Shown here piece after piece: positions 13,601 to 24,793 of a stretch of 64,000 nucleotides of DNA (the first letter of the stretch is position 1; each line of letters opens with the position of its first letter). A model generated the notes under the pieces. It was not told the origin of the DNA, made no database searches, and saw only the letters and a list, made by a program, of their open reading frames with translations. Source of the stretch: Dipylidium caninum (lineage: Eukaryota > Platyhelminthes > Cestoda > Cyclophyllidea > Dipylidiidae); assembly GCA_017562135.1 (NCBI GenBank), contig QEYB01000588.1, forward strand, positions 124,001 through 188,000, given 5' to 3'. The position numbers and the translations under genes were made by a program.

Positions 13601-14859
13601 CGCGCAGCACGAAAGTGCACCATCCGCAGCCAAGGCAGGTAACTACCCGGTGTGCGACATCATCTGTACGCTGGTATACCATTGAAGCTAAAGACGATAA
13701 TCAAATGGAAAATGAGCTCACAATGCTTCCAATACATAAACCCCTTAAAAGCATCACAATAATATCACGTCTAAACGCATAATTAGGAACCATGAACACC
13801 TTTTAAATTAGCCTATATTCACCTCCATGGCCCGTAAAATCTACAGGAAAAGTGGAGCACTACCACAACAATGATGTGAAAACAAACTGGGATGTGCCCG
13901 GAAAATCCACCAGTAAGGAAACTTCTTTAGAGCAGTACTGTAATTCAGGTAAGGTTTTCGGAACATGATTAATCCAAACGCATTAGATTTCACTGGGAGA
14001 TTGTAATCCGGAAAAGCGAGGATACTATAAAATCACAATTTTAACTCGTCTGTCATAAGAATCTGTTTTATTAGGGATAGTATTGCCATGATATTTAAAG
14101 AGGTCATCAATGCATCAATCAAAAATATGGGAGACATGAAATATGATAATTCTAAAGAGATTGATGTCATCAAGGAACTATTCACAAAATGTACCGAAAA
14201 GCAATGAAACGCCGACACATTGGATACTTGACCTCACAGTACTGTGAATGGCAAAAGTCTACATAAAGCATAATGCAATTTTTGCAAATGAAATGACATT
14301 GCAACCGAGAAACTATAGCTAAGTGATGGAGTTCCCGTCTTTAAAAGGCTGGAAACTTACCTGGACTCGGGCGCCAATGAATTTGATGGCCGAGGAGGAT
14401 GTGCGAAGTAAGGTCCTCCAAACGGGGAGAGGAAATTATATCGGTGCAGTAAGGACAAGTGAGTTCCTTCACCTCGGGGTGCTGACTCTTAACATGAACA
14501 TCAAAGTCTTGGAAATAGTACGGCTTCGCTTCTGCCTGGCACCCATCACGGGGACAGAAGGGACAACCTGGCAGAGAGTCTCCCATGGGTAGTATTATAT
14601 CACCTTCCGCAGCGTTCCTCGAATCGCAGTCTTTTAAGTGGTCGTGCAGATCAGTGTTGCTGGAGAAGGCACTCAGACACTGCCAACACTGCCAAGTAAA
14701 GTCGTCGGTGGTGAAACGAATGATTTTCGCTCGTTTTCTTTGTGGTGAGGCAATGTTGACATTGATGGGACTGTCTGGCGATTTAATAAGGGCATGTTTC
14801 GCCTTGACAGTGCGATTAGGCAAGTCATTAATATCTGCGGGGGAATTGTTATTCATCAT
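7613..14859 (-). CDS. Multi-C2H2 zinc-finger protein with RG-rich/AT-hook-like region (1006 aa)
   Basis: Six coding exons: 14859-14361, 13687-13170, 11953-11495, 10453-10012, 9588-9035 and 8161-7613 (TAG stop). All five junctions agree in phase and several cut zinc fingers that become complete only after splicing; for example exon 3 ending FPCQ joins exon 4 starting LCGMAYP to give C-x2-C-x12-H-x4-H. I count eight or nine Cys/His modules, some C2HC (QCWQC...H-x3-C; YGCPLC...HQSQC). Exon 3 opens with a Glu/Lys-rich charged segment. Exons 4 and 5 encode two RG-rich patches around residues 630-700, including GRRGRPRG, close to an AT-hook core. The start ATG sits a few nucleotides inside an exon whose acceptor is at 14865-14866, with an in-frame TGA directly before it, so the leader has at least one upstream noncoding exon. 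Nuclear DNA or RNA binding is inferred. I do not recognise an orthologue. Confidence 0.85.
10454..11494 (-). other. GC-AG intron in the zinc-finger gene
   Basis: The donor reads CAG followed by GCAGGT, not GT. Cutting there joins FPCQ to LCGMAYP and creates a perfect C-x2-C-x12-H-x4-H finger. A GT four bases further on would shift the frame and destroy the finger. The acceptor (TCTCTCTACAG) is strong. GC donors make up a small minority of animal introns. Confidence 0.8.
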
Positions 14860-14864
14860 TCACA

Positions 14865-16800
14865 CTGAAATAGTAAATGAAGCATAACAAAATTAGAAGA
14901 AATTTGGTGTCTGAGACGACTTGCGAGTATTAATTGGGTGGAAAAATAATCACAAATAATTGGTAGGAAACTGCGCAAAACACGTTGATAATTACAAGGC
15001 AAGATCCTAAACGCGATTTAAACCAAAAGTAAGATTTCAACTGCTCATGTAAAAATAACAACAGCCCGTAAAAACGCGAATACCTGCTCAAGTGGATACT
15101 CGGAATTTTCAAACTGGGAGAAAAAACTATAGCATATAAACAAACATCGCACGTTGCAATCTAAGGAAGAGATATGACCATTTTGAAGACAAATGATCCA
15201 ATCGCAAAAGAAGGAGTTAATAAATACAAATAGAAACAGTATTAAATTCACGCGCAAATAATTCGAAGTCAAGGCTTAGAAATGCGTACGAACAAGAGCC
15301 CGCCCAATTGATTTCGTATGTGGCGCTTGCGTTTGTTTATGCGGATCTGGGCATAAAATGTTATAATCATGCTGTGAAAGAAACTAACCTTGAATTTTAA
15401 AATTTATACACTTTAAGATTCTGTAATCTTAGATTTTTTTGTTTGACATTTTAGCAAAACTGTTGTTATTGATAGTGTTTTGTGAATTTATTTTTCGGGA
15501 ATTTTGGCGAATCTGCTACACTCATTGACCACTTTGAAAGTTAATACACACTTCACCCAATCTGTCAAACGCCAGCTTAATACTTAATTCTTAAATATGC
15601 GGCGCCTTTATTAATGCCGAAAAGTCACATGGTGAATAATAACTCCTTGCCTATGGAAAGCACCAAGTCGTCAAAACGCACTTTTACTCATCTTAGACCC
15701 AACTGCCACGCATCCTAAAGCCTCTCATGAAGTTCTACTGACCTCCACTATGTTTCGTCTTTCCATTAAAATGTATTTACCAAATCTTCATTAGCTTTGA
15801 TTACACAAAGGGTGGGAGAAATCTTCGAATCCTTATTTGTGTTATCATAAGTCTCCTTTAACCATGTATAATTTCGGCCAAATTTGTTGATGTTCTCGGC
15901 CGCTGGGAGTTGTATTCAAAAGTAAATATGCAAAGAAGATGCTGAAGTGATTTAATTGAGTAAAGCGCACCATAAAATTAAATTTTCTTAAGGAAAAACG
16001 AAATTTCCACGTGTACGAATTCGATAAGCTGGGGCTAAACTAACGTTATTTCAAAGAAATTCCATTTAATGGTTATAATTGAGATGTACCTTATCCCTTT
16101 GGCTGTTAGTTTGTCGAGAAATCGATTGTGGTGTTATTTATTTCTTCTAGTTTGCATCAGACTGCTATTCTTATTTTTAGGTCTGCCTCCCTCCATCTGA
16201 TCATTTATATTAAATACTTTGCTATTTAACTGATTTGCCGTAAAATTTTCCTAGTCTTGTACCAAATCTAGGTGAAGTTTTTTGAAAGCCGGATTACTGT
16301 ACTTTGTTTTCGTGCTACCTGTACCTTTACTAAAATGCAATTTCCTTGCCGTCTGTCCGCCGGTCCCCATTGTCTCTCAACCTACTTCGATTTTGCTCGC
16401 ATCCGTATAAAACAGGTTCTTCTGCTCCTCATGCATTCTACCGACCTATCATAACTGGAAAGTAAGAATCAGAACAATGCCTGGTGGATAGCATTCTTTT
16501 TGGAGAAGTGGTCACTTTTGGTGAGGGAAAGACAACGTCCTGCTAAATTTCGCTTTGCCTAACTGGGTGGACGCAATATTCAACTTCTCACTCCGACAGT
16601 GTTTACTTCTGTGTTCCACTGAGAGAACCGCCAATATCTGAACATCTTTTTTTGCTCTCTTCTCATTCGCACCACTTTGGGCCCATCAGCGGCTCACTTT
16701 TCCCTTCTACTAAGACCTCTTGCTTAAAGTGAACCGAACGTGAACATGAATTGCGTTGCCATTGAAAAATGAAAACGATGTAGATGGATGAAACTTCTGC
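14865..16800. other. AT-rich stretch upstream of the zinc-finger gene, no resolved gene
   Basis: From about 15.3 to 16.8 kb the plus strand turns from A-rich to T-rich. The same flip occurs at the CEP97/CTNS divergent junction. No exon with matching splice sites and family similarity was found. It should include the noncoding first exon and promoter of the zinc-finger gene. Confidence 0.5.
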
Positions 16801-18283
16801 ATTATGTTAGACGCTGAAGCAGGTCGCACTAATACGCCTCTTGCCGCTCGTACGCACCAGCCCGATCTTCTGCAGCCGAAGCCGGTAAATTCGACATGGA
16901 CATCCTTATTTAAGCAATATAACAGTGTGGAGGTAATGGAAGAAACTGTGATCCACTTGGATCATCAGTTCCTCAACTATGCAGCCGGGTGTGTTGTAAG
17001 ATTATTCTAGTCTTGGAAGCATTTGAAGTGTCAACCGATGGAGGCGTCTTTTGATTCCACACAAAAGCCTTTAACAAACGAGCGAGACAGCGGTGGGGTC
17101 TCCTTTCCTCACAGCCACTGCTAGTTGGCCTTCGAGGTTGTCTAAAGAAGGCGCTTTAGTAAAGACTGCTCTACTTTACTAACATCAACAAAAGCCTGGA
17201 ACGAGTGAAAGGTGGTATGCACGTCTCGCCATAGCATTGACGCGCCACGTCACACGTTGGAGAGAGGAGTGAGAAGGTGGCAGCACCGTTTTAAACGTTT
17301 TCTCATGTCATCGACCAGAAGGCGGTGCATTTACATGCGTCGGAGGATCACCAGCCAAATACAAAAGAGTCCCTTGAAGGCTGGCGCCTTTGTTGCGCCT
17401 GTCTTGTTTTGGCCCTGCTTAGCTTCACCTGAGGTCCTTAATAAAGAACACAATCTGCGATGGGGAGATACGGGAAAGATAAAATCTGAATAAATAATTA
17501 GTTGGGACTGTTTGCCAAAGGGCTATAAATGTGGCCGGAGGGGAAACCTTGTGTTATGCGAGGTGCGAGAAGAAAGGCTTACGCTCGAAGGGTTAGCGCA
17601 CCGATTGCTCTGGCCGTCGGTCTGGAAAATTAACACCGGATAGGCGACTAACCAGCCTGAAATCTGCACTTTCACACCCTCCCAGGTCAGAGGGGTCGTC
17701 AGCCTCCAAGACGGATTTGAGAAGGCGCGAGGACGGAAAAGTCGCCTCTTCCCACACCGCCTGCCTCGCAGAAATCTGAAAAACGAATAGCTCTGGGCTG
17801 TCAGAGGGGAGTGTGAGGAGGAAGAAAGGCACAAATTTTTACAAAGAAGCTTTTACCCAAAGTAGGAAGGGATCGTGGCGCGAAATTTGCAGATCGTGGG
17901 GTCCTTTGGTACTAAATATGCGTCCATCCAGTTCTGTCGGCGAAATAGGAGAAGAGAAATGGAGTGATGGGGTCGCCTCAATAAGACCATCGGCCAGTGC
18001 GAATCAGGACCAGGAAGGGCATTCTGCCTGACATCTCCCAAACGTCATTCAGACAGGAAGAGGAGGAGGAGGAAACACATAATTCCATCCAGTCACGGGT
18101 CACGGTGGACGCCGCGATCTTCTTCCCTGACAAAGGCGGCAATAATTAGGGCTCGAGAGAACAGGACGCGACAAGGCGAAACGAAGGCACATTCTTATGG
18201 TTTGTGAGGCTGGTGGACGGATGGAATTCCTTCTGTTTGGAGCAGAAACCGGACATGTAAACGGGCGGATGGTGCGGAGGAGT

Positions 18284-18294
18284 GGGGGGGGGGG
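18284..18294. repeat. Poly-G run (11 nt)
   Basis: An uninterrupted run of 11 G. Similar C runs occur at 18878-18887, 30504-30514 and 36284-36294. All four lie in the GC-rich region and are likely to vary in length and to be error-prone in sequencing. Confidence 0.9.
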
Positions 18295-18453
18295 CAGAAG
18301 TGTAGATGCTCTCGGTTTACCTTTCCATCGCCTCATGAGAGCTTTCAACTCCCCGTGCGTGGGGAAGAAGAGGTGGGAATAGCCTGTTCGCCAGGGCGGA
18401 TATGCTTGACGTGTTCAGAGGGAAAGAGTGGGGTTTTCCGTTTGGCGCTTGAG

Positions 18454-18482
18454 CGAAGAGGAAGAGGAAGAGGAAGAAGAAG
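18454..18482. repeat. GAAGAG-type purine microsatellite
   Basis: Imperfect GAAGAG/GAGGAA repeat of about 29 nt. Confidence 0.85.
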
Positions 18483-19071
18483 GCAGTTTATTGGAGTGAG
18501 CTTCTCCCCATGCCATTCTTCCACTCAAACATTCCTTCGTCTCTCCACGTCAGGTGGAGGGAAGTTCATGCAGCCTCACTTGTGGCAGAGCAACTGCTAA
18601 ATAATCAGTCTGTCGAGAGAAAAGAAATTGACGGATCTGAGGGGATAATGTCACAGGCATTTGTGGCGGAAATATCAAAACTAGTTGGAAGGACGTTGGA
18701 ATAAGTGTTCGAATTGCTCACTTTTCCCCGGTCCTCGCCGTCCGACAGAAATGCCGTGACCACGCAGACGATTTTGTCAGGCGAGGATGAAACGAAATGG
18801 TTTTTGAGCATGGTGACAGTCCCCGTATGACCGTGTCAGAGGCAAATGGAATAGCGCGAGACGACTAAAGCCCGCCTCCCCCCCCCCTCCCCCGCACCTT
18901 GGTGGTTTGGTCCGTCTGACCGGAAGGAGAGTCGATTGCCCACAGGGAAAGGAAGAGGAGAGGCTGGAGTCATCTTTAAGTGGAACAACAGGGGGAATGG
19001 GATGTCGGGGGAGCGGAATGTGGCAGGCGAGAAGAGTTGAACTGTCGTTAAACCCAACACGTCTGCGAAGG

Positions 19072-19091
19072 TGATGATGATGATGATGATG
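19072..19091. repeat. (GAT)n microsatellite
   Basis: Nearly seven uninterrupted GAT units in noncoding sequence. Confidence 0.9.
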
Positions 19092-19719
19092 AATGGGCTA
19101 CCCGACTTTAATTTTTTCTCTTTTCAATAGTCTAACTAAATAAGGCTGTAGAAAACTGACTGAAGTTGTTGGGCGACGATGAGAAAAGCTGGAGACAGTC
19201 AAAATTTCACCTTAAAAATCTCCTCTTCTGCTTTGCTTGGAGGGAAGGAGTGCAATGACACAAATCGCCGTCACCCCTCGTGTCGACTTCACTGGCCAAG
19301 AAATGCCTGTCGACATTGGCTGCCTCCTATCTTAGAGACACCTCGAGGCTGCCGGAATGGTAGACAGGCTCTTGGCCTTGCAAATCCTTCGAGGACAGCG
19401 ATAAACGCAACCGCGAACCAGAAGAAAAGAGACGGCGGAGAGGAAGTTAGGTCGGAGGCTTTTTCACGAGCTGCGCCGTGGGGAATCACGACCGTCTGCA
19501 CCTTGAAGTCACCCCATTTCGGCGTGGAACACGTGGACGTGCAAGTGGCGAGGAAAGGAGGTCAACGAAAAGGATAGCAGCTTTTAACAACGATTTTCGC
19601 TAGTCTTTTTTTCACCAGGTGCCAATCCGTCCGGGGATTTCACCACTGCACCTCACGGAAACGTGGAACTCCAGCGGATGTAACCGTTGACTGGAGGGAT
19701 GAAGGGCCTCAGCGAGCCG

Positions 19720-19990
19720 CCTCTTCCCCTCCATCCGCAGGCGGTTGCAGTAGGGCAGACTAATGCTGCGAAAAGGGGATGAGAAGATGGGAGACAGCCA
19801 CACATTCCCCTTCCGAGTTTTTGGCATTGCGGATACACCGTGGCGGAGCGGTGGCTGGATGAATGACTGGGTGAGGGAAACATAATGCCCCACTGACCTC
19901 CTCCTCGATCTCCGACCCTCCTCCTTCCCTCCACCCAGGAGGGATTGCGGTGAGACAAATTAATGCCGTGAGAGGATGTGAGACAGATCC
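19720..19990. repeat. Degenerate tandem duplication, about 200 nt period
   Basis: The stretch at about 19737-19797 (GCGGTTGCAGTAGGGCAGAC, then TAATGCTGCGA) is similar to about 19940-19990 (GGGATTGCGGTGAGACAAAT, then TAATGCCGTGA). Both are preceded by a CCTCC-rich segment. Similarity was judged by eye and contains indels. Confidence 0.4.
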
Positions 19991-21451
19991 CGTGGGCGAA
20001 CAGGACCCGATAGGGCGGGAAGAGCAAGTGAACTCGAAGGTGAAAAATGAGTGAAGACTCAAAATAGCTCGGCATGTTTGCTGCCTCAGTCTGGGGCTAA
20101 GAGTCTTCCGCTGGCAGAAAGAAACTCCCGCCATTTGGGCTTTCGATGGCTGTCGGCGGGGAGGCTTCTACCGTCGAGAAGTGACTCAGTAGAGCTGAGA
20201 GGTTGGAGGAAATGCTGCCCTCAGCGTAACTCCCAACGCGCCATGCCTCGCCGCCGTCTCGCAGCCCCGTGGTCTCGCTCGGTGCTCCTCGCGCCGATGT
20301 TCCGATGCCTGCCAATGGGCGATGAGGGGGGCGGTGGTGGCACTCCCCATTGGGAGACGCTCTGTGGCCCGCCATCGGCTCTTCACACCCAAGTGACGCA
20401 CGGCGGTCGGACGGTGGCTGCGGAAAGAGGACACTCGACGGGCTGTCATATCAACTCACCTCAGCCCGCCCGTTTTACTTTTCTTTTAGTTAATCACCCA
20501 ATGACGTGGAGAGGCGATGCTTTCTCTGTCGTGTCAAGTGAAACCCCTTTTTAGCGGTCGGAGAGTCACCTTCAGGGCATACGAGGGCAGAGGCACGGCT
20601 CCTCTCGATTGACAGCCGCAGGGGGGGCGAAGGTGAAAGGACACCGGTGATGAAATGCTTCACGTCAAAGAAGGGAAGAGAATGTGGAAGTGACGACAAA
20701 CGTGAAGGTTCGCGTGCGAGGAGGGAGTAAATAGCTAGTCTTCATGGTATCTTATTTAGTGGCGCCTAGAGATGAGTCGGAGGGGGACGGGGACGAGAGG
20801 AAATACATTGGGAAAGGCATAGGGACTCGAGTAAAGTAGGACTAACGTCCATGAGAAAAAGTGGGTCAGAGCAGCCTCATGTGTTGGAAGGATTCCCGAA
20901 TGACGCGCTTGAACTACCTCAAGAGATGTCGAGAAAGTGCGACTGGCAAGGCGACGCGAAATTTCAGATGTCGTTGAGGCCGCCTCATCACCAGCCGAAG
21001 CCAGGCACGCAAGTCGAGAGAATTGTCGAGGGAGAGGATTTGCGAAAGTCGCTCACATCAGACCAGAGGCGGGACAGGAAGGCTTGGCTAAGGCCATTAC
21101 ACATGGGGTGGTGGTCAATAACAACAAACACACTCTAAAATGCCAACCGACATAAAATCGCATTCACCTTAGGCATTATGTCTGAAGTTGGGGGCAGAAG
21201 GATTAACTTTTGCGAAAGGTCTCCCAAATGACCTCCTTTGAGTCGTCGAAATGGAAACATTTGCCATTCCCCTTTTGGCTACCAAATCTACCGGGCGATA
21301 ATTATCAGTCGACACATCGAGTGAATCCCACCCGCCGACCACTCGCTGCATCAGCACAACAGTCACACGGTCGCCTCCGATGGGCACCTCACTCAACCGC
21401 TTTGTCCACCACCCCACTCCACTCCACCCCGCCAGCCCCAGCCAACACTGC

Positions 21452-21481
21452 GAGAGAGAAAGAGAGAGAGAGAGAGAGAGG
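21452..21481. repeat. (GA)n microsatellite
   Basis: About 30 nt of GA/AG repeat with a single AA interruption. Confidence 0.92.
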
Positions 21482-24400
21482 ACATCTCATCGACAGCAGG
21501 GCGAGGACGGGTAAAGTGGAGAGGTGGTGGCGAAATCAGGGGGGATGCCGTGGTCTTCACTGAAGACGCGTCCAGACTTCTTTGTGGCTGGGATTCTTCA
21601 GGAGTCTCCCGTGTGGAGGGATGGAGGGACTGAAGTATTGAGGAAAAACTTGGGGGGTCCTTCACCCACCTCTCCCAATGGCACTGCAATGGGAGCGGGG
21701 ATATTTTCCTGGATTACAAAATACCCGCTCAATGCATCAGGGAAGGGAACAAAATTTGGAGATTGTCATAATTTAAACGGTCGTTTACCCTCCACTCTGC
21801 TCATTTGGCAATAGACAAGACGACATAAGACCGCGAAACACTCCAGTAACGTTCAGCAAACATCGAGTTCAGACGCATTTACGCGCGGGTATCAGTCTGT
21901 CTCTGTTTTAGGAGGCAGGTTCCCGGAATCGTGAAAGGGTATTGAAGTACGAATTACTGGATGGACACGGGGAGAGGGGGAACCCTCGTCTGGCACATGG
22001 CAACTTCTCTTCGCCCGACCACGTGACCCCGCGAGACATACGGGAGTCGCCTACGCCGCTTACCCGAGGCGAATCTGCCTCGAGAACACTTTGGTGAAGG
22101 AAGAATGGCAAGAAGGATGAGCCTTTTTAACAAACAACGTTTCCATCCTCAAATAGAACATAATAACGGGTATTTTCCTCTTATCTTTGCTCACGTGTCG
22201 TCAGTAAGGACGAAAGAGGCTGATCAGCGGCGGTTATGTATGCCCTTTAAAGGACACTATGTTGAAAATGAGCACAATCGCGTGTAAAATATCTTTCCTG
22301 ACTTGTATTTATCTTCCCACGAGGTGTTTACTTGATTCTAGACATTCTCCATTGTTGTAATCGTGACTGGAGGAAGGTGGGCATTGTCTTTTCGTCTCCG
22401 CACTTCCAATTTTCCCTGGATTCTGGCCGCGGCATTATCTACGGTCATTAACGAAGACGGGAAGACTATCTGGATTAATAATGGTAGATTTCCTCAAGAG
22501 GGGTGAAATTATATTAGAGTCTGCCTGATGAACTGGTCGAACTCGAGACTGTAGACAAAGAAGAAAATAAGGTAGATGGGTTTACTTCCTTCAATGTTGT
22601 TAATGAACTCTGCGCTTTAACAGAGTTTAGTGACGAGCGGGTGCTACATTATGACGAGTGTACTTTAATTTGACAAGTATTCCTTCGAAGTAGGCGACTG
22701 AATTCACTCATGATTCCCGCACATTCTAAAATACAAAAAGAAGGAGCTTTAAGGTCATACATTAATTCATTTATTGAGAACGATAAAAAAAACATTCATT
22801 ACCACAACACGTTTTGAAATCTTGGGAGCAAAATTCTTGCGTGTTTTACTAACTCAAGTAACAGCCCGTATAATTAACTGGGGTTGGGAGTTGGTCGTTT
22901 TTGCAATAAAGTGCTCAACATTTTAGCAGGGAAAGATTAAGGCTTTTCCTCGAGGAGTGGCTCACAACATGTTTCCTTATTGACACCAACATAATCCTGA
23001 AGTATTTGATGTCACTTTTTTGTGATGAAAAAGTGCCACGGATTTTGTCGAGTTTCTGTTCAGAAGACATAAAAATATCAACTACTTAAGAGAGAAAAAG
23101 TGAATTATTTATGTATTTAAGCGGCGGGACGTCAAATGTGCAATGTCCGATGTCCGAGGCGCCTCGTGGCGCAATGGGAAAGTTGACTGGTAATGTTGAG
23201 AAGAAGGGAATTTCCACTGCTCGGCCCTGTTATCTTCTCGGGCGATGCGCTCGCTTCACCCGTCGCCTTCAAAAAGACGAGCTTGAATAGACAATTGCAT
23301 TGCGCCCTCGCAGTAGAGACATAATCTCCATGGAAGGCGTAGGGAATCGACATTTGTTCTGTATCCCGTGCTGCCTCCAAATATCTCCACCGCAATGTGA
23401 AGAAAAAAGACATTCAGCACTGGTACTTAGTCAACACTTAGAGATGTTTGTTACTGCGTTCCGTCAGACCTTAACTGTTCTCGAGGCTGTCCGAGTTAGC
23501 GTTAAAGGATCTGTGATTGCATGCCCCGCTGGCCCTTGAAAATACTCGATTCAATTCGTTGACCCTTACTTCATCCACAAGTCCTTCCTTGGTGCATGTT
23601 TGACAGCCTACAGGCGAGAAGGTCCCTTAAAACGCCGCACTTTCGGAGGAAATAGGGTAAGACGAGGCTGCTACTTATGTCGAAACAGCGGTGGCATAGA
23701 CGCAGGGGGTCCAATGCCAGTTGAATCCTACCCGGTTAGAACAAATTTCGGGTTTTCACGCCTTTGCCCCACCGCCACTATTCACTACTGCGGCCATGGT
23801 GGGGCTCAAGAAGCAGAATTGCCTTGTGGTAGAGGAAATGACTCGCCCTTGCCTACACGTAGTTTTATATCGCGAACATCCCATCTTCCGCAGATGATGA
23901 CTGACGGGGAACAAGTCTTGCGGCGCCGCAGCGACCGAATGTCATCAGCACCTCCCTGTGAGTCAAACTCCCTTCTGGCGCGTCTCTCTGATCCACGTGG
24001 TGACAAGGAGCTGCGGAGGCGACTAGAAACCACGCGGTTTTTCCGCTCCCATCTGTTCGCACCCCCTTCCACGGCGATGCGCATTGCTGTGTCTCGCCAC
24101 ATGCTTCTGAGCGCTCGACGGCGAATGTACAAAATCTTGTCGTCGACATAGCAACGTCACAGCGGAAGCTCTGGCCCCGCGAAGTGGGACGAGGTCATTC
24201 AAGATGCGTTTGTCCAGTGCATTGGCCTCACTTGACATCCTCGGCCTCGACTACGGGCCGGCGAAGTCCCCATCGGCTCACCATGCAACCGACAATGGGA
24301 TTTTTTTCCCTCGGGAGGGAACACCGGTAGCTCTAACTCTGTCCCTCTCTCCCAACGCAGAGCAGTGGGAGATGCCACCTACCAAGCGACGCTGGGGAGC

Positions 24401-24780
24401 GGGCCGTTGGTTGGGGAGACTCAGACTCCTTTTAAATGACAGGATGGCGGTTGGGTGAGCATCCACCAGACTGACTCGCACTCTCCCTTTGAGCCATTTT
24501 GCCTCGTTAACGCCGTGACGGTGTCCAGAGATAATCGCTTTGTCAAGGCGTCTGGAGTCGAGTGGCAGACGGGAGTGCGAAATCTCCCCCGGTGGACAGG
24601 CCACCCGACAGCTGGTCTTTTTTGACATCGCTAGGCCGCCGTCCACTTTTCCCCCTCCTACTCGCCTAAATCGAGAGGAACTCGCACCATCTGGAGGAAG
24701 CAAACGAAGACAAATCGCCTTTTTTATTTGTGTTGACCACTTTGTTTTGTTTGGGATAAGTGCGAGAGCGTCTTAAGATG

Positions 24781-24793
24781 ACACACACACACA
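24781..24793. repeat. (AC)n microsatellite
   Basis: Six and a half AC units. Confidence 0.9.

Noticed and set aside
16816..16882. Possible plus-strand exon bounded by TTAG acceptor and GTAAAT donor
   Set aside because: Only about 22 codons, no family similarity and no partner exons.
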